Assembly (NCBI RefSeq): GCF_021191695.1
Contig: NZ_JAIWPT010000013.1
Location: forward strand, 1 to 64,000
Length of the DNA: 64,000 bases
DNA from: Proluteimonas luteida
Lineage (GTDB): Bacteria; Pseudomonadota; Gammaproteobacteria; Xanthomonadales; Xanthomonadaceae
Reading direction: 5' to 3'
Shown here: positions 18,587-28,043 of the stretch, in pieces
Position numbering within the stretch: position 1 is the first letter of the stretch
How the letters are laid out: each line of letters opens with the position of its first letter
Position numbers and translations under genes: made by a program
The notes under the pieces: model-generated
Told to the model about the DNA's origin: nothing
Seen by the model: only the letters and a program-made list of their open reading frames with translations
Database searches by the model: none

Positions 18587-19360
18587 CTACGACGCGGCGG
18601 ATTCGCGCAGCGCCGCGCCGGCCATGAAGCGCGCGCAGGCGGCGACGCGCGGTGCCCAGCCGGTCCAGTCGCCGGGCCGCTGGCCGAGGTAGATCGCCCG
18701 CGCATGGGCCAGTGCCGGGCGGTGCGCCTCGGGCAGCCAGGCATCCACGCGCGTGGCGGCGGCATCCTTGGGCACGATGTCGCCGCTGCGCAGCGTGACC
18801 CACATGCGCGCCAGCGTCAGCAGTGCGTGCAGCTCCTCGCCCGCCAGGTTGCGCGCCACGTCCGGCAGCATCGCCACGATCGCCGCACGCACGTCCCGCG
18901 CCGGCACCTCGGGCAACAGCGCCGCCGGCGCGGGGCCGTGCAGGGCGATGCCCTTCGCGCGGGCCTGGGCCAGCAGCAGTGCGAGGTCGGGATCGGGCAC
19001 GGCATGCGGCACGTCGCCCGCCTGCAGCCCGTCGCGCAGCCATTCGCCGAACTGCAGTTCGCGCCTGGCCGGATGCCGCCACGGCGCCATGTCGGCCAGC
19101 ACGACGCAGGTCACCTCGAGCGGACGCAGCGTGGCGTGGCCGGGCGGCGCCGAGCGCGCCAGCAGCCCGGCCATGACCGTGGCGCGCTCGTCGTCCGACA
19201 GTGGCCTGCGCAGCGCGCACAACAGGTCGAGGTCGCTGCCGGGGCGCAGGCCGCCGTCGACGAAGGAGCCGTAGAGACAGGTCGCGATCAGCGCGTCGCC
19301 AAGGCGGCCACGCAGGAAGGCGACCGCGTCGATCGCCTGCGATGGGAGGATCGGCGGCAT
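18587..19360 (-). CDS. AadA/ANT(3'')-like aminoglycoside nucleotidyltransferase
   Basis: The 257-residue protein has the nucleotidyltransferase signature CLYGSFVDGGLRPGSDLDLL (GS near residue 32, the two catalytic Asp in SDLD) and the C-terminal DUF4111-like region LTLARMWVTLRSGDIVPKDAAA typical of AadA. Such enzymes adenylylate streptomycin or spectinomycin with ATP. Codon use equals its neighbours and there is no integron attC site, so it looks like a resident chromosomal homologue. Real resistance is unproven. The ribosome-binding site is weak. Confidence 0.83.
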   Translation of the reverse strand: MPPILPSQAIDAVAFLRGRLGDALIATCLYGSFVDGGLRPGSDLDLLCALRRPLSDDERATVMAGLLARSAPPGHATLRPLEVTCVVLADMAPWRHPARRELQFGEWLRDGLQAGDVPHAVPDPDLALLLAQARAKGIALHGPAPAALLPEVPARDVRAAIVAMLPDVARNLAGEELHALLTLARMWVTLRSGDIVPKDAAATRVDAWLPEAHRPALAHARAIYLGQRPGDWTGWAPRVAACARFMAGAALRESAAS

Positions 19361-19409
19361 CGGCGCAGTGTAGAGGCGGCGCGCGGCGAACCCGGCGGCG
19401 CGTATGCGG

Positions 19410-20450
19410 CTATCGTTCCACGACGGTGGCCGCCTGCGCCTTGACCCGCCGCCGCGAGGCCTTTTCCAGCTCCGCCAGCGCGACGTCGCCGGCCGCCTTG
19501 GCCGCAAGCGCCTGCTTCTGTACCGCGCACAGGGTCTGCATGTGGTCGGCGTCGAAGTTGAGCCGCTCGATCAGGAAATCGACGAAGGCGCGGACCTTGG
19601 GCGAGACCAGCCGGCCGCCGGCGAACACCGCATTGAAGTCGACCTCCGGCCCGGTCCAGCCGGCCAGCACGCGCTGGACCATGCCGGCCTCGACCAGCGA
19701 CTTGGCCATCACGTCGCCGGTCAGCAGCAGGCCTTCGCCCTGCAGCAGCGCCCAGTTCAGCGCCGCCGGGTCGTTGGCCACCAGCTGCGGATTGACCGTG
19801 AATTCGCGCAGTTCCCGGCCATCGGTCAGGGTCCAGACGAAGCGATTGTTGTGCGCGTTGCGGCTCTTGCGCTGCACCAGCGTGCGGTGGTGCTGCAGGT
19901 CGTCGGGGTGCAGCGGCTCGCCGTGGCGCTCGACGTAGGCCGGGCTGGCGAACACCTGGGTGCGCAGGCTGCCGAGCTTGCGCGCGACGAAGTTGGAATC
20001 GGGCAGCGTGCCCACGCGCAGGGCCAGGTCGGCCTCGCCGGCGATCAGGTCGAGCTGCTCGTTGCCCATGTGCATGTCCAGCGAGATCTCCGGGTACTGC
20101 GCCTGGAAGTCGCCCAGCAGCGGCGCGATCCAGGTGATGCCGATCGAGTACGGCACGGTGAAGCGCAGCCAGCCGCGCGGGCCGGACTGCAACTGGCCGA
20201 CGGCGTGCTCGGCCTCCTCGAGGTCGCGGGCGATGCGCTGGCAGTGCTCGTGGTAGACCGCACCGGCCTCGGTCAGGCCCAGGCGCCGCGTGGTCCGGTG
20301 CAGCAGGCGCGCGCCGAGGCGCTGTTCGAGTTCCTGCACCTTGCGGCTGACCGTGGTCTTGGGCAGGCCGAGCGCATTGGCCGCGGCGATGAAACTGCCC
20401 TGCTCGACCACCTTGACGAAGATCAGCGAGTCGTTGAGATCGTGGGCCAC
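19410..20450 (-). CDS. LysR-family regulator of the RND efflux operon (inferred)
   Basis: This 346-residue protein has an N-terminal LysR helix-turn-helix (FVKVVEQGSFIAAANALGLPKTTVSRKVQELEQRLGARLLHRTTRRLGLTE) and an effector-binding domain of the CrgA/AaeR subgroup. It is divergent from the SDR-adaptor-RND-OMF operon; MexT of Pseudomonas and BpeT of Burkholderia hold the same position and activate their pumps. Here the role is inferred from layout. The C-terminus ends in a basic Ala/Arg-rich tail after residue 310. Confidence 0.88.
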   Translation of the reverse strand: MAHDLNDSLIFVKVVEQGSFIAAANALGLPKTTVSRKVQELEQRLGARLLHRTTRRLGLTEAGAVYHEHCQRIARDLEEAEHAVGQLQSGPRGWLRFTVPYSIGITWIAPLLGDFQAQYPEISLDMHMGNEQLDLIAGEADLALRVGTLPDSNFVARKLGSLRTQVFASPAYVERHGEPLHPDDLQHHRTLVQRKSRNAHNNRFVWTLTDGRELREFTVNPQLVANDPAALNWALLQGEGLLLTGDVMAKSLVEAGMVQRVLAGWTGPEVDFNAVFAGGRLVSPKVRAFVDFLIERLNFDADHMQTLCAVQKQALAAKAAGDVALAELEKASRRRVKAQAATVVER

Positions 20451-20819
20451 GAGGTGCCTCCAGCGGATTGGACCAGTGAGGGGACAATTATTCCCTTCAA
20501 TCCGGACTAATCAAGTCCGCATTTGGCGACTAGGGTAAGCGGCATTCCCCCACCGGATGCCGATCATGTCGCGACTGTCGCTGTTCGACCCGTATCGCCG
20601 CTTCCCGCCGCCGCCACCGGCACGGCCCCGTTGCACGCTCCACAAATCCACTGGGAATCAAGCGCTTGCCATGCGTCTGCCCGGGCCGAAACGGGTCCGT
20701 GGCGGAGTCCTGGGCTGGCGCTGGCTGGCGGCCCTGTGGCCGCACCAGCACTCGCCTGCGCATGCCCGAATCGACCATCAGGGCGCCGATTCGGGAAACA
20801 AAATCCCGGAAACGGGACA
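20451..20819. other. Divergent regulatory spacer of the efflux locus
   Basis: This 369-bp gap separates the LysR gene from the operon. Near the LysR start it holds the inverted repeat at 20503-20519 and an AT-richer stretch (GGGACAATTATTCCC) that could be promoter or operator. The remaining 300 bp show no gene with normal codon use. Confidence 0.5.
20503..20519. promoter_or_regulatory. Inverted repeat, possible LysR operator
   Basis: CGGACT-AATCA-AGTCCG is a perfect 6-5-6 dyad 53 nt upstream of the LysR start, in the divergent spacer with the efflux operon. Position and symmetry suggest a binding site for that regulator; no family-specific match is claimed. Confidence 0.45.
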
Positions 20820-21686
20820 ATGAGCGGGCGCCTGCTCGTCCTCGGCGCCACCGGCGCGGTCGGCGGCGCGGTCGTCGCCCGGGCACTGGATGCCGGTCGG
20901 CAGGTCGTCGCGGTCGCCCGCGATGCCGATGCCCTGCGCGCACTGCGGGCACGCCACGACGACGGCCCCGCGCTGGTCACGCTCGACGCCCGGGTGGCCA
21001 GCGATGCCGACGCCGCGGCACTGGCGGCGCGCATCGCCGCGCTGCCGGGCGCGCCGCCGGCGGTGGCGGTCGCGGCGATCCGCGGCAGCATCGAACGCGG
21101 CCGTCTGCTCGACGCCCCGGCGGACTTCCTGCGCCGCCGGCTCGACGAGGACCTGCTGCCGCACCTGTTCGCCGCACGGCATCTGCTGCCGCTGCTGGCC
21201 CCGCAACCGCGCAACGGCTACGTGCTGGTCGGCGGGCCGGGCGCGGACTATCCCTGGGCCGGCTACGGCCACCACTCGATCGGCGCCGCCGCGCTGCGGA
21301 TGCTGGCGCGGGTGCTGCACGACGAGGCCCGCACGCTGCCGGTCCGCGTGCAGATGCTGACCGTCGACACGCCGGCGCGCACCGCGGCCAACGCCCGCCA
21401 GGCGTGCGCGCAATGGCCGTCGGACGCGGCCATCGCGCAGTACGCGCTGGAGATGCTCGACCACCCGGTGCTGCCGGCGTCGCCGCTGGTGCGCTTTCCC
21501 GTCCCGCCCGCGCGCAGCGGCGCGACCCTGTCCGACGACATCGATACCGCCGGCTTCGTGCCCTGCCTGCCGGCCGCGCGCAATGCCGCGGCACCCGCCC
21601 CCCGCGACCTCGACCACGCCCGCGCGCTGCTGCGCGACGCCGTGGCCGCCGCGTCCCTCCCCTCCCCACAGGACCTGCCCCGATGA
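20820..21686 (+). CDS. SDR/NAD(P)-binding protein leading the efflux operon
   Basis: This 288-residue Rossmann-fold protein begins RLLVLGATGAVGGAVVARAL, an NAD(P)-binding loop. The normal SDR Tyr-x3-Lys is not clear: YGHHSIGA replaces YxxxK, so the catalytic lysine seems missing and activity is doubtful. Its stop overlaps the adaptor start (ATGA), so the two are translationally coupled. In MexEF-OprN and BpeEF-OprC loci an oxidoreductase (MexS) or an accessory gene also sits beside the LysR regulator; a role in tuning pump expression is possible. Confidence 0.75.
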   Translation: MSGRLLVLGATGAVGGAVVARALDAGRQVVAVARDADALRALRARHDDGPALVTLDARVASDADAAALAARIAALPGAPPAVAVAAIRGSIERGRLLDAPADFLRRRLDEDLLPHLFAARHLLPLLAPQPRNGYVLVGGPGADYPWAGYGHHSIGAAALRMLARVLHDEARTLPVRVQMLTVDTPARTAANARQACAQWPSDAAIAQYALEMLDHPVLPASPLVRFPVPPARSGATLSDDIDTAGFVPCLPAARNAAAPAPRDLDHARALLRDAVAAASLPSPQDLPR

Positions 21687-22879
21687 ACCGCTCCCCCACG
21701 ATGCTCCTGCGCCGCGCCCGCGGCGCGCTGCCCGAGCTGGCACTGGCCGCACTCGCGGCGATCACGATCGTCCTCAGCGGTTGCGACAGCCGCGCCGCCG
21801 ACAGCGACGCACCGCCCGCCCCCGAGGTCGGCGTCGCCACCGTGCTGGCGGAACAGGTCCGCCAATGGGACGACGCCACCGGCCGCATCGTCGCGGTGGA
21901 AACCGTCGACCTGCGGCCGCGGGTCAGCGGCTACGTGCAGCGCGTGGCCTTCACCGAGGGCGCCGAGGTCGCCAAGGGCGACCTGCTGTTCGTCATCGAT
22001 CAGCGCCCCTACCGCGCCGCGCTGGACCAGGCGGAGGCCAACCTGGCCCGCGCCCGCGCCGAGGCGCAGCTGGCCCGCACCCAGGACGCGCGTGCGCAGT
22101 CGCTGGTCGATGCGCAGGCGATCTCGCGCGACGAGTACGAGACCCGTCGCGCCGCCACCGCGCAGTCCGGCGCCGGCGTGCGCGCGGCCGAGGCCGCGGT
22201 CGCCGCGGCGCGCCTGGACCTGCAGTTCACCGAGGTGCGCGCGCCGGTCGCGGGCCGCGCCGGGCGCGCGCTGGTGACCGAGGGCAACCTCGCCCAGGCC
22301 GACGCGACGCTGCTGACCACGCTGGTCTCGCAGGACCCGGTGCACGTGTACTTCGACAGCGACGAGCGCGCGTTCCTGCGCTACCAGGCGCAGTCGCGCG
22401 CCGGCACCCGCGCCGGCACCGACAACGCCGTGCGCATCGGCCTGGCCGACGAGACCGGCCATCCGCACCTGGGCACGGTCGATTTCATCGACAACCGCAT
22501 CGACCCGTCGACCGGCACGGTCCGCGCCCGCGCGGTGCTGCCCAACCCCGACCGGGTGTTCACGCCGGGCCTGTTCGCGCGCGTGCAACTGGAGGCCGCC
22601 CCGGCCGCCGAGGCGCTGCTGATCGACGACAAGGCGGTGCTGACCGACCAGGACCGCAAGTACGTCTACGTGCTGGGCGAGGACAACACCGCGCAGCGCC
22701 GCGACGTGGTGCTGGGCCGGGTGGTCGACGGCCTGCGCGTGGTGCAGTCGGGGCTGGAGAAGACCGACCGCGTCGTCATCAGCGGCGTGCAGAAGGTGTT
22801 CGCGCCCGGCATGGCGGTCGCGCCGGTCGAGGTGGCGATGCGCGGCGACAAGCCGGACCAGGCGGTGGCGGCGCGCTGA
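21683..22879 (+). CDS. RND efflux periplasmic adaptor, MexE-like
   Basis: This 398-residue membrane-fusion protein has a lipoprotein signal ending IVLSGC. A biotinyl-lipoyl half (RPRVSGYVQRVAFTEGAEVAKGDLLFVIDQRPY) is followed by a helical hairpin rich in Ala, Gln and Arg, a second lipoyl half (VRAPVAGRAGRALVTEGNL), and the beta-barrel domain ending VISGVQKVFAPGMAV. It bridges the inner-membrane pump and outer-membrane channel. It overlaps the SDR gene by 4 nt and is separated from the pump gene by 179 bp holding two REP-like hairpins. Confidence 0.92.
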   Translation: MNRSPTMLLRRARGALPELALAALAAITIVLSGCDSRAADSDAPPAPEVGVATVLAEQVRQWDDATGRIVAVETVDLRPRVSGYVQRVAFTEGAEVAKGDLLFVIDQRPYRAALDQAEANLARARAEAQLARTQDARAQSLVDAQAISRDEYETRRAATAQSGAGVRAAEAAVAAARLDLQFTEVRAPVAGRAGRALVTEGNLAQADATLLTTLVSQDPVHVYFDSDERAFLRYQAQSRAGTRAGTDNAVRIGLADETGHPHLGTVDFIDNRIDPSTGTVRARAVLPNPDRVFTPGLFARVQLEAAPAAEALLIDDKAVLTDQDRKYVYVLGEDNTAQRRDVVLGRVVDGLRVVQSGLEKTDRVVISGVQKVFAPGMAVAPVEVAMRGDKPDQAVAAR

Positions 22880-22886
22880 GCCTTCG

Positions 22887-22924
22887 AACCCCTCTCCCCT
22901 TGGGAGAGGGGCTGGGGTGAGGGC
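22887..22924. repeat. REP-like element (CCCTCACCC family, inverted)
   Basis: CCCCTCTCCCC...GGGAGAGGGG forms a hairpin followed by CTGGGGTGAGGGC. The same family in opposite orientation lies in recB at 54195-54236. It stands right after the adaptor stop codon. Confidence 0.75.
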
Positions 22925-22956
22925 GCGCGATCGGTTCGAAGATCGCGAACCGCGCC

Positions 22957-23004
22957 TGCCCTCATCCGGCCCTTCGGGCCACCTTCTCCCGGAGGGAGAA
23001 GGGC
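22957..23004. repeat. REP-like element (CCCTCATCC family)
   Basis: CCCTCATCCGG, an inner GGCCCTTCGGGCC palindrome, and a TTCTCCC...GGGAGAA hairpin closely match the element at 201-246. It lies between the efflux adaptor and pump genes. Confidence 0.75.
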
Positions 23005-23058
23005 TCGACATCGTTGATTTCTTCTCCGAGCGGCCCCGCGCCGCCCAAGGACTTTCCC

Positions 23059-26000
23059 GTGGACTTTTCCCGTTTCTTCATCGACCGGCCGATCTTCGCC
23101 GCGGTGCTGTCGATCATCATCTTCGTCGGCGGCCTGATCGCGATCCCCGGCCTGCCGATCAGCGAATACCCGGAGGTGGTGCCGCCGTCGGTGGTGGTGC
23201 GCACCGCGTATCCCGGCGCCAACCCGCAGGTGATCGCCGAGACCGTGGCCACGCCGCTGGAGGAAGCGGTCAACGGGGTCGAGGACATGATGTACATGCG
23301 CTCGATCGCCGGCTCCGACGGCGTGCTGCAGATGACCGTCACCTTCCGCCCCGGCACCGACCCCGACGACGCCGCGGTCAAGGTGCAGAACCGCGTGGCG
23401 CAGGCGCAGGCCAGGCTGCCCGAGGACGTGCGCCGGCAGGGCGTAACCGTGCAGAAGCAGTCGCCGACGTTCCTGATGGTGGTGCACCTGACCGCGCCCG
23501 ACGGCCGCTACGACACCCTGTACCTGCGCAACCACGCGCGGCTGCACGTCAAGGACGCACTGGCGCGCATCCAGGGCGTCGGCGACGCGCAGGTGTTCGG
23601 CGGCGGCGACTACGCGATGCGCGCGTGGCTGGACCCGGACCGGATCGCCTCGCTCGACCTGACCGCCGGCGACGTGGTCGCGGCGATGCGCGAGCAGAAC
23701 GTGCAGGTCTCCGCCGGCCAGCTCGGCGCCGAGCCGATCCCCGACAGCGACTTCCTGACCCTGATCAACGCCCAGGGCCGGCTGCGCACGATCGAGGAAT
23801 TCGGCGACATCGTCATCAAGCGCGGCGCCGACGGCGAGATCGTGCGCCTGGGCGACGTCGCCCGGCTGGAGCTGGGCGCGGCCGACTACACCCTGCGCTC
23901 GCAGCTCGACGGCAAGGAGGCGGTCGGCATCGGCATCTTCCAGGCGCCGGGCGCCAACGCGCTGCAGATCCGCGACGAGGTCATCGCGACGATGGACGAG
24001 CTGTCCACGCGCTTCCCGGAAGGCGTGGAATACCAGGCCGTCTACGACACCACGATCTTCGTGCGCGACTCGATCAAGTCGGTGGTCACCACGCTGCTCG
24101 AGGCGGTGCTGCTGGTGGTGCTGGTGGTGATCCTGTTCCTGCAGACCTGGCGCGCGTCGATCATCCCGCTGCTGGCGGTGCCAGTGTCGATCGTCGGCAC
24201 CTTCGCGGTGCTGCACCTGCTCGGCTTCTCGATCAACACCCTGACCCTGTTCGGCCTGGTGCTGGCGATCGGGATCGTCGTAGACGACGCGATCGTGGTG
24301 GTGGAGAACGTCGAGCGCCACATCGAGGCGGGCGCCGCGCCGCTGCAGGCGGCGCACCTGGCGATGCAGGAGGTCTCCGGGCCGATCGTCGCGATCACCC
24401 TGGTGCTGTGCGCGGTGTTCGTGCCGATGGCCTTCCTCGACGGCGTGACCGGCGAGTTCTACAAGCAGTTCGCGGTCGCCATCGCGATCTCGGTCGCGAT
24501 CTCGGGCCTGAACTCGCTGACCCTGTCGCCGGCGCTGGCGGCAATCCTGCTGCGCCCGCACGACGCGCCGAAGGATGCGCTCTCGCGCGGCATCGACCGC
24601 GCCTTCGGCTGGGCCTTCCGGCCGTTCAACCGGTTCTTCGGCCGCAGCTCGGACCGCTACCACGGCACCATCGGCCGCATCCTCGGCCGCCGCGGACTGG
24701 TGTTCCTGGTCTACGCCGGCCTGCTGCTGGCCACCGGCACGATGTTCAAACTGGTGCCGCCGGGCTTCATCCCGGTGCAGGACAAGCTGTACCTGATGGC
24801 CGGCGTGAAGCTGCCGGAGGGCGCCTCGATCGCGCGCACCGACGCGATGCTGCGCAAGGTCAGCGACATCGCGATGGAGACCGACGGCGTCGCCCACTCG
24901 ATCGCCTTCCCCGGCCTCAACATCCTGTTCACCAACTCGCCCAACACCGGCATCGTGTTCCTGCCGCTCGAACCCATGGGCGAGCGCAGCCGCAGCGCCG
25001 AGGCGATCAATGCCGAGCTCAACCAGAAGATCGGCGCGCTGCAGGAAGGCATGGCGTTCTCGTTCATGCCGCCGCCGATCCTCGGCCTCGGCAACGGCTC
25101 GGGCTACCAGCTGTTCGTGCAGGACCGCGGCGGGCTCGGCTACGGCGCGCTGCAGGACGCGGTCAACGGCCTGTCCGGGGCGATCGTGCAGACCCCGGGC
25201 ATGGGCTATCCGATCAGCAGCTACCAGGCCAACGTGCCGCAGCTCGACGCGGTGGTCGACCGCGACAAGGCCAAGGCCCAGGGCGTGCCGCTGACCGGGC
25301 TGTTCGACACCCTGCAGACCTATCTCGGCTCGGCCTACGTCAACGACTTCAACCAGTTCGGCCGCACCTGGCAGGTGATCGCGCAGGCCGACGGCCGCTT
25401 CCGCGGCGACGTCGAGGACATCGCCCGCCTGCGCACCCGCAACGACCGCGGGGAGATGGTGCCGATCGGCTCGGTGGTCGACATCCGCCAGACCTACGGG
25501 CCGGACCCGGTGCTGCGCTACAACGGCTACCCGGCCGCGGACCTGGCCGGCGAATCCGATCCGCGCCTGCTGTCATCGGCGCAGGCGATGCAGACGCTGG
25601 GCCGGCTGGCGGACGAGGTGCTGCCGCAGGGCATGCAGATCGAGTGGACCGACCTCAGCTTCCAGCAGGCCAATCAGGGCAATGCCGCGCTGATCGTGTT
25701 CCCGCTGGCGGTGCTGCTGGCGTTCCTGGTGCTGGCCGCGCTGTACGAGAGCTGGACGCTGCCGCTGGCGGTGATCCTGATCGTGCCGATGTGCCTGCTG
25801 TCGGCGATGTTCGGCGTGTGGCTGAGCGGCGGCGACAACAACGTGTTCGTGCAGGTCGGCCTGGTGGTGCTGATGGGGCTTGCGTGCAAGAACGCGATCC
25901 TGATCGTCGAGTTCGCCCGCGAACTCGAGCAGCAGGGCCGCAGCATCGTCGAGGCCGCGCTGGAAGCCTGCCGCCTGCGCCTGCGCCCGATCGTCATGAC

Positions 26001-26223
26001 CTCGATCGCGTTCTGCGCCGGCGTGGTGCCGCTGATGCTGTCCTCCGGCGCCGGCAGCGAGGTGCGCGCGGCGACCGGCGTGACGGTGTTCGCCGGCATG
26101 GTCGGCGTGACCCTGTTCGGCCTGTTCCTGACCCCGGTGTTCTACGTCGCCCTGCGCAAGCTGGCGAACCGCCCGCTGGTGTCGCACAAGGCGCCCGCGG
26201 CGCAACCGGCGGTGGAATCGTGA
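23059..26223 (+). CDS. RND multidrug efflux permease, MexF-like
   Basis: This proton-driven trimeric pump of 1054 residues has the HAE-1 features: N-terminal DFSRFFIDRPIFAAVLSIIIF, the transmembrane proton-relay motif GIVVDDAIVVVENVERH, a second membrane repeat with MGLACKNAILIVEFARE, and large periplasmic loops. I chose the GTG at 23059 because AAGGA lies 7 nt upstream and the product then starts with the family's usual DFSRFFI; an ATG 45 nt upstream adds non-homologous, REP-derived residues. It works with the adaptor upstream and the channel downstream. Substrates of relatives include chloramphenicol, quinolones and trimethoprim; they are not readable here. Confidence 0.93.
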   Translation: MDFSRFFIDRPIFAAVLSIIIFVGGLIAIPGLPISEYPEVVPPSVVVRTAYPGANPQVIAETVATPLEEAVNGVEDMMYMRSIAGSDGVLQMTVTFRPGTDPDDAAVKVQNRVAQAQARLPEDVRRQGVTVQKQSPTFLMVVHLTAPDGRYDTLYLRNHARLHVKDALARIQGVGDAQVFGGGDYAMRAWLDPDRIASLDLTAGDVVAAMREQNVQVSAGQLGAEPIPDSDFLTLINAQGRLRTIEEFGDIVIKRGADGEIVRLGDVARLELGAADYTLRSQLDGKEAVGIGIFQAPGANALQIRDEVIATMDELSTRFPEGVEYQAVYDTTIFVRDSIKSVVTTLLEAVLLVVLVVILFLQTWRASIIPLLAVPVSIVGTFAVLHLLGFSINTLTLFGLVLAIGIVVDDAIVVVENVERHIEAGAAPLQAAHLAMQEVSGPIVAITLVLCAVFVPMAFLDGVTGEFYKQFAVAIAISVAISGLNSLTLSPALAAILLRPHDAPKDALSRGIDRAFGWAFRPFNRFFGRSSDRYHGTIGRILGRRGLVFLVYAGLLLATGTMFKLVPPGFIPVQDKLYLMAGVKLPEGASIARTDAMLRKVSDIAMETDGVAHSIAFPGLNILFTNSPNTGIVFLPLEPMGERSRSAEAINAELNQKIGALQEGMAFSFMPPPILGLGNGSGYQLFVQDRGGLGYGALQDAVNGLSGAIVQTPGMGYPISSYQANVPQLDAVVDRDKAKAQGVPLTGLFDTLQTYLGSAYVNDFNQFGRTWQVIAQADGRFRGDVEDIARLRTRNDRGEMVPIGSVVDIRQTYGPDPVLRYNGYPAADLAGESDPRLLSSAQAMQTLGRLADEVLPQGMQIEWTDLSFQQANQGNAALIVFPLAVLLAFLVLAALYESWTLPLAVILIVPMCLLSAMFGVWLSGGDNNVFVQVGLVVLMGLACKNAILIVEFARELEQQGRSIVEAALEACRLRLRPIVMTSIAFCAGVVPLMLSSGAGSEVRAATGVTVFAGMVGVTLFGLFLTPVFYVALRKLANRPLVSHKAPAAQPAVES

Positions 26224-26348
26224 CCGCCGCATTGCCATTGCCGCGACGGCGGCCCCGACACGTTCCTGAGGAGATCCGCATGACGGCCCCGACACCCCGC
26301 ATCGCCGCGACCATCGACGCAACGCCTGGCCGCCGACAGGAGGCTGCC

Positions 26349-27821
26349 ATGGGGATCCGGCTGGCCACGATTACCGCGCTCGCGGCGGCATTGCTGTCGG
26401 CCTGCGCCGTCGGCCCGGACCATGTGCGGCCGACGATGGCGCTGCCCGATGCGTTTGCCGGCGAAGCGGCCGCCGATCCCGGCGCCGCCGGCGCATCCGC
26501 CATCGGCCCCGCGCAGGCGTCCATCGGCGACGATGCGTTCTGGCGGCACTTCGACGATCCGCAGCTGACCGCGCTGGTCGAAACCGCGCTGGCGGCCAAC
26601 CACGACCTGCGCATCGCGCTGTCGCGCCACGACCGCGCCCGTGCGCTGCTGCGCGAATCGCGGCTGGACGCGCTGCCAACGCTGACCGCCAGCGGCGAGG
26701 CGCGCAGCGCGCGTGCCAGCGCCGGCCAGCAACCCGGCGTGTCGCGCGCGGACCGCGACGGCGACAGCTTCAGCGCGGCGCTCGGCGCCAGTTGGGAACT
26801 CGACCTGTTCGGCCGGGTCCGGCGCGGCATCGAGGCCGGTCGCGCGGGTGCCGCCGCCAGTGCCGACGACCTGCGCGCGGCGCAGGTCGCGATCGTCGGC
26901 GAGGTCGCCGCCGGCTATCTGGAGCTGCGCGGCCTGCAGGAACGGCTGCGCGTGGCCGAGGACAATGCCGGCAACCAGCGCGACACCCTGCGCCTGGTCG
27001 AGGCGCGCGCCGCGGCCGGCCAGGACAGTGCCTTCGATACCGCACGCGCACGCGCCCAGGTCGCGTCGACCACGGCCCGGATCCCGGCCCTGCAGGCGCG
27101 GATCGCGACGACGATGCATCGCCTCGCGGTACTGACCGGGCGCACGCCCGACGCGCTGCACGCCGAACTGTCGCCGCCGCGTGCGCTGCCGGCGATCCCG
27201 GCAAGGATCGACCCCGGCACGCCGGGCACGCTGCTGCGCCGGCGTCCCGATGTCGCCGCGGCCGAACAGCGCCTGCACGCGGCGACCGCGCGCATCGGCG
27301 TCGCCACTGCCGACCTGTTCCCGCGCTTCACCCTCGGCGGCCTGCTCGGCAGCCAGGCGGTCGACAGCAGCGCGCTGCTGGAGCGCGACAGCGAGACTCG
27401 GGTCGTCGCGCTCGGCATCGACTGGTCGTTCCTCGACGTCGGCCGGGTGCGCGCACGGATCGCCGCCAGCCATGCCGACGCCGAGGGCGAACTCGCGCGC
27501 TACCAGCAGACCGTGCTGCTGGCGCTGGAGGACACCGAGAACGCGCTCGTCGGCTATGCCCGCGCCCGCGAGGAGGACGCGCAACTGGAACAGGCGGCGA
27601 TCGACAGCGCGCGCGCCGCGCAGCTCGCGCGGCTGCGCTTCGACGCCGGCGCCACCGGCCTGCTCGACGTGCTCGATGCCGAACGCACGCGACTGCAGGC
27701 CCAGGACGCGTTCGCCGACGGCCGCACCCGCAGCGCGACCGGCGCGGTCGCGCTGTACCGGGCGCTGGCCGGCGGCTGGCCGCAAACCCTGCCGCTGCGC
27801 GAGGCGCTGGGGCAGCGCTGA
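26349..27821 (+). CDS. Outer-membrane efflux lipoprotein, OprN/OprM-like
   Basis: This 490-residue TolC-type channel has a lipoprotein signal ending LLSACAVGPDH, the NodT/OprM hallmark. The body has two repeats: WRHFDDPQLTALVETALAANHDLRIALSRHDRARALLRES and RRRPDVAAAEQRLHAATARIGVATADLFPRFTLGG. The ATG at 26349 follows AGGAGG and gives a compact signal peptide. An in-frame ATG at 26280 also has GAGGAG and would add 23 residues, so the start is not certain. It ends the SDR-adaptor-pump-channel operon, completing a tripartite efflux system. Confidence 0.92.
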   Translation: MGIRLATITALAAALLSACAVGPDHVRPTMALPDAFAGEAAADPGAAGASAIGPAQASIGDDAFWRHFDDPQLTALVETALAANHDLRIALSRHDRARALLRESRLDALPTLTASGEARSARASAGQQPGVSRADRDGDSFSAALGASWELDLFGRVRRGIEAGRAGAAASADDLRAAQVAIVGEVAAGYLELRGLQERLRVAEDNAGNQRDTLRLVEARAAAGQDSAFDTARARAQVASTTARIPALQARIATTMHRLAVLTGRTPDALHAELSPPRALPAIPARIDPGTPGTLLRRRPDVAAAEQRLHAATARIGVATADLFPRFTLGGLLGSQAVDSSALLERDSETRVVALGIDWSFLDVGRVRARIAASHADAEGELARYQQTVLLALEDTENALVGYARAREEDAQLEQAAIDSARAAQLARLRFDAGATGLLDVLDAERTRLQAQDAFADGRTRSATGAVALYRALAGGWPQTLPLREALGQR

Positions 27822-27897
27822 CCGCAGCTGCGCCCGGGCGCGGCATCGGAGATGCCGCCTGCACACGAGACGAGGTGTCGCGGCGAACCGGCCTTAC

Positions 27898-28009
27898 GTA
27901 GGTCGGCCCCACGCGGCCGACGTGCGCGGCGTCCGGACTCACGCGGTGTCGTGGGCCCGCGAAGCTGCCTGCCCGGAAGCCCGGCGTCGGGGGCGTTGCC
28001 CCGACCTAC
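27898..28009. repeat. GTAG-headed REP pair (REPIN-like)
   Basis: Two inverted arms of GTAGGTCGG type face each other: GTAGGTCGGCCCCACGCGG at the left and GGGGCGTTGCCCCGACCTAC at the right. The GTAG head is the mark of REP elements in Stenotrophomonas and relatives. The element at 50552-50666 has the same arms and a related centre. It fills the spacer between two convergent genes. Confidence 0.85.
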
Positions 28010-28043
28010 GATCCAGGCTCGCGGGGACAACGCAGCGCGACCG

